64,000 bases of DNA from Diplolepis rosae (Eukaryota; Arthropoda; Insecta; Hymenoptera; Diplolepididae). A model generated the notes under the pieces. The model did not search any database and was not told the DNA's origin. It was given only the letters and a program-made list of their open reading frames with translations. Position 1 is the first letter of the stretch. Every line of letters starts with the position of its first letter. Below, in pieces: positions 1 to 10,570 of this stretch. The DNA is taken from positions 5,456,001 to 5,520,000 of the forward strand of contig JAPYXD010000754.1 in assembly GCA_030998225.1 (NCBI GenBank), read 5' to 3'. The position numbers and the translations under genes were made by a program.

Positions 1-1542
1 TACGAAAGTGTCTGTCTGTCTGTCTGTAGGTCGTGTGCGGCATAACTCTCGACAGAATTATCAGATTGAATTGAGCTTTGGTACACTTTATCGGAGCCGA
101 AAAAGTAAGGACAAGTTCGTTAACCAGCCACATCCAATCAAAATTGAGGGATTGAGCACTACTTTTGTGTTTTTGAACATTATTTTTTGAAAAAAAAACA
201 AAAATTTCAATACTGGTTTTTGATAGTGCTCATAAATCTCTAAAAATTATCCTGATAACATTTTTTGATTAAATCAAAATTAGAAATGTTACAGCATATT
301 CAAATTCGAAAAAAGTCAATATCAAAATTCCATTTTCCAGTTAAATTATACGAAATACGAAAAAACGTTATGATACAATATTATTAAATAAATAAAGACC
401 TACAAATTTGAATTGTAACATTTTTTCATAACATGCATATTTTTCTTTTTAATGCAAAAAGAAACTATTGAAAATCCAAAATTTATTTTTCGTTTCAATT
501 CCAATAAATACGATTAAAATTCAAAAATTCCATTTTTTAGACAAAATATGTGAGATGCAAAAAAACGTATAGATGGAAAATTGTTTGCCTAAATGAGGTC
601 TACAAATTCGCATCGAGACATTTCGGGACAGGATTTATATTTTATGTTTTGATTTTTAATATTAACAAAATTCGATTTTTTCACCAAAATATGTGACATA
701 CGAAATAAGCGTTGTTCTGCAAAATCGTTTCCTTAAATAAAGTCTACGATTGTTTTTCCTTTTTTTTTTGCATCTCACATATTTTGTCTAAAAAATGGAA
801 TTTTTGAATTTTAATCGTATTTTTTGGAATTGCAACGAAAAATATATCTTTTATCAGAAACTGCGTGAGACAAAATTTGTAGATCTTTTTGAAACGACAA
901 ACTTTGTATTCTTACGTTTTTTCGTATTTCGAATATTATTGTTAAAAAATTAAATTTTGGATTTTCAATAGTTTCTTTTTGAATTAAAAAGAAAAATATG
1001 CATCTTATGAAAAAATGTTACAATTCAAATTTGTAGGTCTTTATTTATTTAATAATATTGTATCATAACGTTTTTTCGTATTTCTTATAATTTAACTTGA
1101 AAATGGAATTTTGATATTGACTTTTTTCGAATTTGAATATGCTGTAACATTTCTAATTTTGATTTAATCAAAAAATGTTATCAGGATAGTTTTTAGAGAT
1201 TTATGAGCACTATCAAAAACCAGTATTGAAATTTTTGTTTTTTTTCAAAAAATTATGTTCAAAAACACAAAAGTAGTGCTCAATCCCTCAATTTTGATTG
1301 GATGTGGCTGGTTAACGAACTTGTCCTTACTTTTTCGGCTCCAATAAAGTGTGCCAAAGCTCAATTTAATCTGATAATTCTATCGAGAGTTATGCCGCAC
1401 ACAACCTACAGACAGACAGACAGAACTTTCGTAAAAACAGTTTTTTCTGACTCAGGGGGTCTCAAAACGTCAAGATTTGATGAAAATTTCGAAAGTCATT
1501 TTTCACATAAAACCAATACCTTCTCATCCATGATGAGAATGT
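1..1542. repeat. Long foldback (inverted-repeat) element, left end cut by window
   Basis: Positions 1-480 are the reverse complement of about 1000-1435, and 512-565 pair with 767-820, so the segment folds into one hairpin centred near 690. The right end is ATGATGAGAATGT at 1530-1542. About 100 bp in from that end lies a short (GACA) tract (near 1408-1424); the matching (TGTC) tract opens the window at 8-27. The left arm lacks about 100 bp that the right arm has around 850-950. The arms are built from degenerate ~155-bp units, each with an ACGAGATACGAAAAAACGT-like core. No coding sequence is recognisable. It resembles foldback-type DNA elements, but superfamily is not assignable here. Confidence 0.8.
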
Positions 1543-1982
1543 AAAAATTCAGAAATAGATAAACAAGTAACAATTGCCCCTCGACAGATACGAGTGAACT
1601 TGTACACAAATTTATTTTTTGACTTTCAAAAGTGGATCATTTTGATCCCAAATTGGTAGTCAATTTGATCTGCAACAGTATGATCTGCTAAGGTTTACTT
1701 TTTACCTTATACCTGCACTACAATTATTCATGTCATTTTTGAAGTTTGGTAACAGGCGATTAATTCCGATAATCGGATTATTTTGATTTGCAATTTCAAA
1801 TTACAAAAAAACCCTGGAATTTGTATCAAAGTGTTGCAGACCATTTTGATATAATTTTGGGATCAAATTGATCAACTGGGATTTACTGTGAGGTGATAAA
1901 TCAAAGCTGTCAATATATTTATTTAAATTCTGTTTTCAATGTTTAAAAATTTTGTAATGATTAAAATGTAATATTGATGTGA
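1543..1982. repeat. Flanking repeat duplicated at 21033-21473
   Basis: About 440 bp following the foldback end is nearly identical to 21033-21473, down to the break after GATGTGAAA. Inside it, GTGGATCATTTTGATCCCAA near 1632 pairs with an inverted partner around 1835-1875, with the small palindrome TTCCGATAATCGGA in the loop, so it may itself be a small hairpin element. Because the shared sequence runs past the foldback terminus, the two loci are related by segmental duplication or by a composite element. Confidence 0.75.
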
Positions 1983-2604
1983 AAGGAGATGGACTATACT
2001 TGGCTTATCTAAAATCCATTATTTACATGAAATACATGACGCAAAAAAAGCAAATGTTACTGACTAGATTCTTTTCAAAGCTAAATTTGTAAAACCATTA
2101 GTAATTATTGATATATTACATACTCGTAAAGTGTTTAGCACTCGTTCAAGCAGGAAAAAACGGAAATAATATTCGTGATGATAAAAACGAGAAGAGTAGA
2201 TACTATATGATTAAAAATTGTGTCACTTAAAATATGCTCGATCCCTTAACAATTATTGAGTAAATAATATAGTAAGATAATCGAATACTTTCTTGAAAAA
2301 TCATTTTCCCACAAAAATGAATTGGATAAATTCGTATAACAAATGCTAATTCCATTTTCAAAAATAGCCGCCAGGCGAAAAAGCACGTCGTGAGGGAAAT
2401 ATATCAAGAAAAACAATATCATTTTTGATTATATTGTTTAAAAGATAAAAGATTTTTTTTCAGGAAAATTTTTTTAACTAATAGAAATTATTTATTCAAA
2501 AAAATTCATTATTGATTGAACTTTTTGTGATATTGATAAACATTAATTATTTTTTTTAATGATAAGATTTAAAAAAAACGCAAAATTTTTCAATATACAT
2601 TTTT
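1983..2604. other. AT-rich intergenic stretch
   Basis: I see no gene, no recognisable repeat terminus and no structured element in these ~620 bp; all frames are densely stopped. Confidence 0.6.
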
Positions 2605-3702
2605 ACATTCTCATCATGGATGAGAAGGTATTGGTTTTATGTGAAAAATGACTTTCGAAATTTTCATCAAATCTTTACGTTTTGAGACCCCCTGAGTCAG
2701 AAAAAATCGTTTTTACGAAAGTGTCTGTCTGTCTGTCTGTCTGTCTGTAGGTCGTGTGCGGCATAATTCTCGATAGAATAATCAGATTGAATTGAGCTTC
2801 AGTACACTTTATCGGAGCCGAAAAAGTAAGGACAAGTTCGTTAACCAGCCACATCCAATCAAAATTGAGGGATGGAGCACTATTTTTGTGTTTTTGAAAA
2901 TAATTTTTTGAAAAAATCAAAAATTCCAATCCTGGTTTTTGATAGTGCTCATAAATCTCTAAAAATTATCCTAATAACATTTTTTGATTAAATCAAAATT
3001 AGAAATGTTACAGCATATTCAAATTCGAAAAAAGTCAATATCAAAATTCCATTTTCCAGTAAAATTATACGAGATACGAAAAAACGTTATGATACAATAT
3101 TATTGAATACATAAAGACCTACAAATTTGAATTATAACATTTTTTCATAAGATGCATATTTTTCTTTTTAATTAAAAAAAAAACTATTGAAAATCCAAAA
3201 TTCAATTTTTTAACAATAATATTGGAAATACCAAAAAAACGTAAGAATACAAAGTTGTTCGTTTCAAAAGGATCTACAAATTTTGTCTCACACAGTTTGT
3301 GATAAAACATATATTTTTCGTTTCAATTCCAAAAAATACGATTAAAATTCAAAAATTCCATTTTTTAGACAAAATATGTGAGATACAAAAAAACGTATAG
3401 ATAAAAAATTGTTTGCCTAAATGAGGTCTACAAATTCTGATAAAGAAATTTCGGGACAGGATGTATTTTTTATGTTTTGATTTTTAATATTGAAAAAATT
3501 CGATTTTTTTCACCAAAATATGTGAGATACGAAATAAGCGTTGTTCTGCAAAATCGTTTCCTTAAATAAAGTCTACGATTGTTTTTCCTTTTTAGATATG
3601 TGGAAGAAAGTAAATTCTTTTAATCATGTAATTTATTAAAAATTTATACTGAAATGTATACAGAAAATCGAGCGCGAAGCGCAAGTGTCATGATGAGAAT
3701 GT
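2605..3702 (-). repeat. Foldback-family element, apparently with both ends
   Basis: It begins with ACATTCTCATCATG (2605-2618) and ends with CATGATGAGAATGT (3689-3702), a 14-bp perfect terminal inverted repeat. A (TGTC)6 tract lies near 2722-2748. The interior carries the same ~155-bp units as the arms of the first copy, here in direct array. Just inside the right end is GCGCGAAGCGC (3672-3682), a GAA-loop mini-hairpin. No target duplication is evident: TTTT lies on the left and GTTCC on the right. The right flank GTTCCTTAAGG is shared with other copies, so 3702 may not be the true transposon end. Confidence 0.6.
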
Positions 3703-4563
3703 GTTCCTTAAGGCCGATAGAGCCTTAAGTAAATTGAATTTCCTGTTTCACTTAGATTGAAAAAGAAATTCAGTGACTTTGAGAAAATGTGTAATTCACA
3801 TCATCTGTAATATTATTATAAAATTGGTTTGAGCTTCAGTATCAAAATATAAGAAATAAACTTAAATGTATGCGAAGAGCACAAGACCGAGCGCGAAGCG
3901 CGAGGTTCAGAAAGAACGGAGCGCGAAGCGCGACGATCGAATCACGCGCCCTAGGCGCGCTCAAACTTGCGAGCTGCGCGCGAAGCGCGCGATGAGAATG
4001 TGCCCGCGAAGCGGGCAGATTTTTTTATCTATTAAACCGTTCAGAAGTGATTTTTTTACATAAAAAATTTGAACGAGCGACTATATTTAGCAATAATTCA
4101 ATTATAGTAAAAAATCTAACGAGGTAAACTTGCAAGGAATCTTATTCTCGAGAAAATAAACTTTTATTCACAAATAACCCATCAATTTCGAAAAATTGAT
4201 CTTTAGCGATATCAATATAAGTTCAATCAAGATTGAATATTTTTGAATACCTAAGTAGTTTCTGTATATTTACAGTTTTGTTAACAGAAATTGTGAGAAT
4301 TCAAATGTATTTGGAGTTTCGTTTATTTTTTATAACGAATTTTCATCTGGATGACGATCAATTTTTCTGAATTTTAATTTGCAGAAAATAGGGTTTTCGC
4401 GTATTGACACAAATTCTAAATGTTAGTTTATTTCAATTCTCTTTGATTCGTTTCAGAGATTCACTCAAAAAATGATGGTGAACGTACCACGAATGTAGAT
4501 AAATGTAACAATAATACAAAGAATTAGACACAAAGATTTGATGGGACATTAAATATTTTTTTA
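3703..4563. other. Gene-free stretch between foldback copy and retrotransposon
   Basis: It starts with the CCTTAAGGCCGATAGAGCC sequence that also follows the repeat end near 19660 and, inverted, near 60625. The GC-rich hairpin cluster listed separately lies in the middle. The remainder (4017-4563) is AT-rich with no gene seen. Confidence 0.55.
3871..4016. repeat. Cluster of GCGAAGC mini-hairpins
   Basis: An isolated GC-rich island in AT-rich DNA. It has GCGCGAAGCG at 3891, GCGCGAAGCGCG at 3921-3932, the palindrome GCGCCCTAGGCGC at 3946-3958, GCGCGCGAAGCGCGCG at 3976-3991, GATGAGAATGTG at 3991-4002 and CCCGCGAAGCGGG at 4003-4015. Each GCGAAGC is a stem closed by a GAA loop; as single-stranded DNA this heptamer is known to be exceptionally stable. 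The embedded GATGAGAATGTG is the foldback family's end motif, so this is probably a multiplied element end. The reading frame here gives only Arg/Lys-rich repeats and I do not regard it as coding. Confidence 0.65.
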
Positions 4564-4577
4564 ATGAATGGTCTCTA
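4564..4577 (+). repeat. Target-site duplication, left copy
   Basis: ATGAATGGTCTCTA, matching 10557-10570 exactly. It brackets the R1-like retrotransposon and defines its 5' boundary. Confidence 0.8.
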
Positions 4578-5843
4578 CAGTTTTAAAATTATTCTGATCA
4601 ATAAGACTTTTACCTGATGATATTTTCATATTCTTTGTCTCGTCCTTTGGAGTCACGCCAGCGTCTATACATTACTGAGGCATCAACATTGGCAGGGCTG
4701 TATGTGTTGGGTGAGAAAGGAGGAGGGGGCACACAGACAGCAATATGACACAACACATTACAGCGACACTGAACACAACACGCCTAACAACCGAGAGAGC
4801 GTTTTGCGGGCGGGCAGGGTCACGCCGAGGTGTATGCATGAGTCCAAGCACGGAGCAGACGCGTCCTGCAGCCCACCAACGGTAGTAGCCACAAGGACTC
4901 TGCCAGCAGTAGGGCTGTCGCCGTCAGGATGGCCGCCAAGGGAGCCTCATAGACAGGCTTTTCCCTAGTGATGGGCCTGCCGGGCGCACGTGCCACGACG
5001 GTTGTTCTGCGACTTTCAAGCGCGTGAGGACGCGGTGTGGAGCGAAAGCATCGGGGGACCTTGAACAGGTCTCTTGATGCCGAATGAACGAGCACGGAGT
5101 GAATGCGGGGGGCCCCTTAATCGGGGTATCGCCCCAAATGCGTATGCGGCGATGACGCTGAACTTCCCGCGTGCGCTCTTGCGGTCACACCACAATCACA
5201 TGCACGACACCGACACCCACACACACCAGAATGAATGGGATGCTGAGTGAATGGGGCTGCGGCCGGCGCCTGGTGGATATTCCCGATAGACTAGCCAAGG
5301 GAGGAGTAGTAGCCTCTCGACCAGGGTAGGACGCGATGTCAGTACCTCACCTCTGTGGAAGTAATATGGGTAAATGTAAGTCCCTCCGGTGCTCAGCCGC
5401 GAAGGGCAAAGATCTCGTGAAACCACATGTTAAATTGGGTAAACCGCTCACGTTTCTGCTGTCTGGAGCCAATTTCGGGGTTGAAATCATGGACGTCCGG
5501 GCGCAGGAATGAAGGATTACCTGGTCAGTATTTCCTTATATCTGACGCTGCGTAGGATAAATCGCACACCGTCTAGCTTGAAGTCCGGGTCAGGTGTCGG
5601 GGCGGACCCGGCACCGCTCGCTCGATAGGGGTGACGTTAAACCTTTTGCATCATTATGGCGCGGGCCTATCCCGTAACCTTTTTCTAGCCTCATTTAAAT
5701 GTGCTGATAGGATCGACCATCCGATAAGCCGCTTCTCGGTTTCGGCGCACATAACTAGGGATCTATACAGGCGGGGATAGTAGCCCTACTGCGGTAGGGC
5801 TCCCATGATGGGCGAACCGTTTTAAGACACGACGGTATTAGAT
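4578..5843 (+). promoter_or_regulatory. 5' untranslated region / internal promoter region of the retrotransposon
   Basis: The first ~60 bases after the target duplication are AT-rich; from about 4636 composition switches to GC-rich. No long frame is open and no conserved domain is seen. Elements of this type are normally transcribed from an internal promoter in the 5' UTR; I cannot point to a specific start site. Confidence 0.55.
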
Positions 5844-7189
5844 ATGAATTCTAAAAAAAATGAAAGAGATAAAGAGGTGAAGGCGCTAGATGCGCACTCA
5901 CACACTCCTCCAGGGGCTGAGGGATGGCAAGACGTCCTTCAGCTCCTGAAGGAGCAAAATGACAAAATGGAGAAACTAGCCAGGGCCCTCAGCGTTATCC
6001 AACAGGGTATGCTGAGGAATAACCCTGGCTTCGTTAAAGACTCGGTGAATGAGGCAACTGAGGTGTTGAGCGGTATGCTCAACACCCACAAGTGCCTCCT
6101 GGAGAGCGGGGTGAAAATCCAGAAGAAAATGGAATCTCACCCCGCTATGAGGAAACTGGGGATCTTTCAGAGACCACGTTCGGCGTCTCTGGGAGATACC
6201 CCAAAAAATCAGGTGATGGGGCAAAAGAGATCTGCACCCTCCCCCCCTCTGGAAAAAACTCCTAAGAGGGGAAAGGGTGCCTCTTCGCCCTCTTATGCCC
6301 AGGTGGCCACGAGCCAGCCCCCAAATAAAGAAGGGGACTGGCATGTGGTCACAAAGAAGAGAAAAGAAAAGAAAAAGAAAAAAAAGAAGAAAAAAAGGAG
6401 AAAAGGGCGGAGGACCCGGCGCAAAAAGCGCAGGGGGCCACCGCCACTCCTAAGTCGAAGCGCTCTACGCCCGCCAGGTCGGGCGACGCCATCAAGGTGT
6501 CGGCGAAGGACGGCCAGTCCTACGCCGACATCTTGAAGGAAATGAAGGCGAAGGTCGACCCCCGGAAGGCAGGACTTGAGGTCCTGTCTATCCGGAGGAC
6601 CAGTAAGAAAGAAGTCCTTCTGGTCCTCAAAAAGGGGGGAGACGTTTCGGCCTTCCGAAAGGAGCTCGACCTGGCGGTCGGGGAAAGGGCGCAAATTTCA
6701 GCCCTGGTCTCGACGAGGTCCCTCGAAATTAGGGACCTCGACGAGACCGTTGAAAAAGAGGAGGTTGTGTCTGCCCTGTGCTTGGCACTGGGCAGACCGG
6801 CTTTTGAGGGGTCCTGCAGGCTCTTCACCCGCTTTGGTGGGGTGAAGACTGCAGTGATCCGCCTGGCTGAGGCAGACGCCGCGCGTCTGCTTCAGCTAGG
6901 TAAGCTGAGGATCGGGTGGGTCGCGTGCCGCATTCGCGGGCACGTGGAAGTCGCCCGCTGCTTCAGGTGCCTTGGGTACGGCCACGGGTCCCGGGGCTGC
7001 AGCAACCCCGACAGAAAAAACGTCTGTTGGAGATGCGGCGCCACGGGACACTTGGCCAGGAGTTGTAAGGCGCCACCAAGGTGCCTGACATGCATAGACA
7101 GGGGCGACAAAGATGTCGCCCATGTGTCAGGGAGCGGCTCCTGCCCGGTCTTCCGGGAAGAGCTTCGGAGGTTGAGAGGCAGGAATTGA
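5844..7189 (+). pseudogene. Retrotransposon ORF1 (gag-like, zinc knuckles), frameshifted
   Basis: ORF1 proteins of this class are nucleic-acid-binding RNP proteins. Translation starts at ATG 5844 and stays open to 6536. The homologous frame from the purine-rich lysine run at about 6355-6420 onward is the other one, ending at TGA 7187-7189, so an indel lies in or just after that A-rich run. Residues 30-60 look helical or coiled. The middle part has the SYADILKEMK motif shared with other ORF1 relics in this window. The C-terminus carries three knuckle-like motifs: CFRCLGYGHGSRGC, CWRCGATGHLARSC and a last CLTC...H...C. About 448 codons in total. Confidence 0.85.
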
Positions 7190-10186
7190 AGTTCCTGCAG
7201 CTCAACCTCGGAAGGGGGAGGGATGCCCAGGACCTCCTGATGCAGACTGCCAGGGAGAGGGGGGCCGATGTGCTGCTCATTAGTAAGCAGTACAAGTGGT
7301 CCGAAAACTCTGCTTGGGCAGAACCCTGATTTGGGCGTCGGGGACTTCCTGGAGACCGACGCGGGGTTCGTTTGGATGGAGGTGGCGGGTGTGCGTGTGT
7401 ACAGCTACTACTTCTCCCCCGGCGATCCCTTCGATGTCTTTGAGACCCAGATCCTCCTCCTTGAGGAAAGCCTCAGTGAGGCCATCGGGCGATCCCTCAT
7501 AGGGGGTGACTTCAACAGTAAGTCGCCCGAGTGGGGTGAGGCCCGCCTAGATAGGAGGGGAATCTTGGTTGGCGAGATGGTCGCTAGGAACGACCTGATC
7601 GTCCTGAATCAGGGCGGGGATTTCACGTTCAGACGAGGAGCGGGAGGGTCAATAATTGACCTCACGATCGCCGCACCTCGCCTCGCTTCAAGGATAAGCG
7701 ACTGGTCGGTCCTCGAGGTAATAACCTTGAGTGACCACCGGTGCATCGAATTTAGTCTAGAACAAGGGTGCCAAGCGGCGGAAAAGGGTAGGGGCGGCGA
7801 AGGAAGGAGCCCCTCCTGGAACACGAGACAACTCAGCAGGGAAAGACTTCGCGAACACCTCGAAGAAACCAGACTCATGGATGAGCTTGGTTGGGTCTGC
7901 CCTGCTGGGTCGTACGAAGCTGCTGTGCGCTCGGTGAGGCAGAAGGTGGTCGCGGCTTGTGACTACTCGATGCCTCGCCGTAAGCGCAGGCAAGCCAAGG
8001 GTTCGATGTACTGGTGGAACGATTAGTTAGCAGCCCTACGTCGAGAATGCCTCGCAGCGCGGCGAAAATTCACCCGTTCAAAGGGGGATGCTACGCTGCA
8101 CGAGGCATGGAAAGGGGCAAAAACAGCTTTGAGGCGAGGCATAAAGAAAAGCCGACTTCAATGCTGGAAAGACTTGATCGGTGAGGTCGAGAAGGATCCA
8201 TGGGGTCTCGCCTTCAAAATAGTCACCAAGAGATTGGTGACTAGAAGAAAGACCCCGGGCCTGGATAATCCCGATCGAGTCAAGTACATTGTGCGAAGCT
8301 TGTTTCCACACGTGGAGCCGTTCCAAAGACAGGACTGAAGTTCCTGCGTGGTCCGGCGCGAAGAACTCTTCACTCTCGAAGAACTAAAGACGGCGGGTGG
8401 AAGGCTTAAGGCAAATACAGCGCCGGGTATCGACGGGGTGCCGATCGAGATCCTCAAAGAGGTGATCGGGGCATACCCGGAGATCCTCCTAGAAGCCTTT
8501 AACTCCTGTCTTCGGGAGGGGAGGTTCTTCGCAGATTGGAAGAAGCAGAGGTTGGTCCTGCTGAGGAAGGGCAACAAACCTCTAGGGGTTGCCTCGTCGT
8601 ATAGACCAATATGCTTATTGGATACGATGGGGAAGCTTCTGGAGGAGTTGATTCTACAACGGCTTCAGGCTCTCTTGGTCGGGGAGAACGGGCTCTCGGA
8701 AAGCCAGTTCGGATTCAGGAAAGGCAGATCCACTGTGGACGCCATCCAAGCTGTGGTTAACATTGCCACAAATGCAAGAAAAGGAACTGGTAAGCGTAAG
8801 GGATTCTGTGCGTTGATTAGCATTGACATACGCAATGCGTTCAATACCGCGAGATGGGACATCTGCATCGAGGCGATGATGCGGAAAAAGGTTCCAGACT
8901 AAATGTTGCGAATGATGGATTACTATCTGAGCGACAGGTGGGTGATTTACGAGGGCGACAAATGGTCTCTCAAAGAAGAGATGACATGTGGCGCTCCTCA
9001 AGGGTCGCGGGTGGGTCCACTCGTTTGGAACATCATGTATGATGACTTCCTGCGCATGGACCTGCCTGCTGGAACGAGCATCGTCGGCTTCGCGGATGAC
9101 GCACTTGTCGTGTGCGACGCTGACGACGTCAGAATCCTAGAGCTGAGGATCAATGAAAGTCTGTGGCGAGCAAAGCGTTGGTTGGATGGCAGAGGCCTTA
9201 AAATGGCCCCTGAGAAAACCGAGGCTTTGCTCGTTACGGACAGGAGATCCTTCCAATATCCGAGGATCGTTCTCGGAGAGCATGAAGTCGAGTGGAAAAC
9301 AAGCATTAAGTACCTGGGGGTGCAGCTGGATCGTAGGCTTAGCTTTGGCGAACACCTAAAGATCGCAGCTGCCAAAGCCATCCAATGTGGAGCGATCTTG
9401 ACCCGGCTTATGCCAAACATTGGTGGACCCAGGGAAGCGAAAAGAAGATTGGTGGCCAGCGTGGTCCATTCGAAGCTGCTTTATGCAGCTCCGGTCTGGG
9501 CCAATGCATTGCAAAACCATGCTATCCAGAAGAAGCTGTTCTCGGCGCAGAGACTTGTCGCGCTGAGAATAGTTTCGGCATATAGAACTATCTCGACGAG
9601 CGCTGTGCTGGTCCTGGCGAGCGTCCCGCCAATAGATTTATTGGCGGAGGAAAGGCAGGAAACCTTTCAGCTTCGCAAGGAGCTTACCTGCGCCGACCTG
9701 CAGGAAATCGCTCGCGCGAAGGAGGCCATCCGCAAGGATGGAAGGCGCAGACTCGTCGAGAAATGGCAGATGAGATGGCATGGTGAGCAGACAGGGAGAT
9801 GGACCTACCGCCTGATCCCGGAGCTCGCCACCTGGCTGAACAGAATGCACGGGGAAGTCGGCTTTTACCTGGCGCAAGCGCTCTCGGGCCATGGCTGTTT
9901 TAACGCGTACCTGAGGCGCTTTAAGAAGATAGACGAGGAGACGTGTCGCTACTGCGATTCTCCGGTGGATAACGCGGAGCACGCACTCTTCGTCTGCGCA
10001 AAATGGGGTGTGGCTAGGGGGGTCCTCGGTCAGGCGGTGGGTTCCGAACTTACTCCTGACACGATGGTCCCCCTCATGCTCCAGTCTGAACGGTTCTGGA
10101 CGCTCATCGAGTCATTCGTCACACTTGTGATGAAGACAAGAGAACTTGATGGGCGTCGAGAGCGAAACAACGGGGAGGGCCAGTAG
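7190..10186 (+). pseudogene. Retrotransposon ORF2: endonuclease plus reverse transcriptase, broken
   Basis: The endonuclease begins just after the ORF1 stop with LKFLQLNLGRGR; GGDFNS and SDH motifs are visible further on. The position where the family usually has Glu (LLISE) reads LLISK here, so a metal ligand may be lost. The frame shifts near 7310-7330. From 7268 on a single frame continues to 10186, with stops at 8024-8026 (TAG), 8336-8338 (TGA) and 8900-8902 (TAA). Reverse transcriptase motifs are clear: NTAPGIDG, SYRPICLLDTMGK, SQFGFRKGRSTVDAI, GAPQGSRVGP and the catalytic FADD at 9089-9100. The C-terminal finger is CRYCDSPVDNAEHALFVC. No RNase H is seen. Confidence 0.88.
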
Positions 10187-10556
10187 AAATCGCGTCGGGG
10201 CCTGCACCCGCGGCCCTGCGTCTCGGGTAGACTTGGCTGTCCGCGTCGTTCGGGGGTGGAATCTGTATGTTTTCTCCCCTGGGTGGCGCGGCTAGTCGGT
10301 TTGCCTAGTGGGCGTGTGGCCGCGGATGCAGGTTCCGAGCGAACGGATGACGGAGGAGTCGTACGCGACTTTAATGGAACCAACCACCCGTGAAGTATAA
10401 AGCCGAAAGGCGGTTCCGCGGGTGGTGTATTGGTTCGAGAGAGGGGGTTTTTTGGTTTTAACAGGTATGCCTAGACCCGCCCTAGGAGAGTCCTGTACAA
10501 CGTCTATAAAAGATTTTGCCATTTTTCCTCCTCACCAAAAAAAAAAAAAAAAAAAA
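10187..10556 (+). other. Retrotransposon 3' UTR and poly(A) tail
   Basis: About 350 bp of GC-rich non-coding sequence followed by an A run from about 10537, directly abutting the right target duplication. An uninterrupted tail argues for a fairly recent insertion. Confidence 0.75.
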
Positions 10557-10570
10557 ATGAATGGTCTCTA
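10557..10570 (+). repeat. Target-site duplication, right copy
   Basis: ATGAATGGTCTCTA after the poly(A), identical to 4564-4577. Confidence 0.8.

Larger units (their letters stand above)
4578..10556 (+). mobile_element. R1-clade-like non-LTR retrotransposon, near full length, inactive
   Basis: A ~6-kb GC-rich island bounded by a 14-bp target duplication and ending in a ~20-base poly(A). It has a ~1.27-kb 5' UTR, ORF1 with CCHC zinc knuckles, ORF2 with an apurinic-type endonuclease and reverse transcriptase plus a C-terminal C-x2-C-x8-H-x4-C finger, and a ~350-bp 3' UTR. No RNase H domain is seen. Domain order and sequence style fit the R1 clade; R1 itself targets 28S rDNA, but this insertion is in ordinary AT-rich DNA. 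ORF1 carries one frameshift and ORF2 one frameshift and three in-frame stops, so the copy is dead but fairly young. Confidence 0.88.

Noticed and set aside
3866..4063. 65-codon Arg/Lys-rich frame through the GCGAAGC cluster
   Set aside because: Composition follows from the hairpin repeats; no homology or initiation evidence.
8335..8350. TGAAGTTCCTGC shared with the ORF1/ORF2 junction at 7187
   Set aside because: A 12-base coincidence at a stop codon within the same element; no larger duplication around it.
6293..9982. Antisense open frames over the retrotransposon
   Set aside because: They are shadows of GC-rich ORF1/ORF2; none shows a domain.
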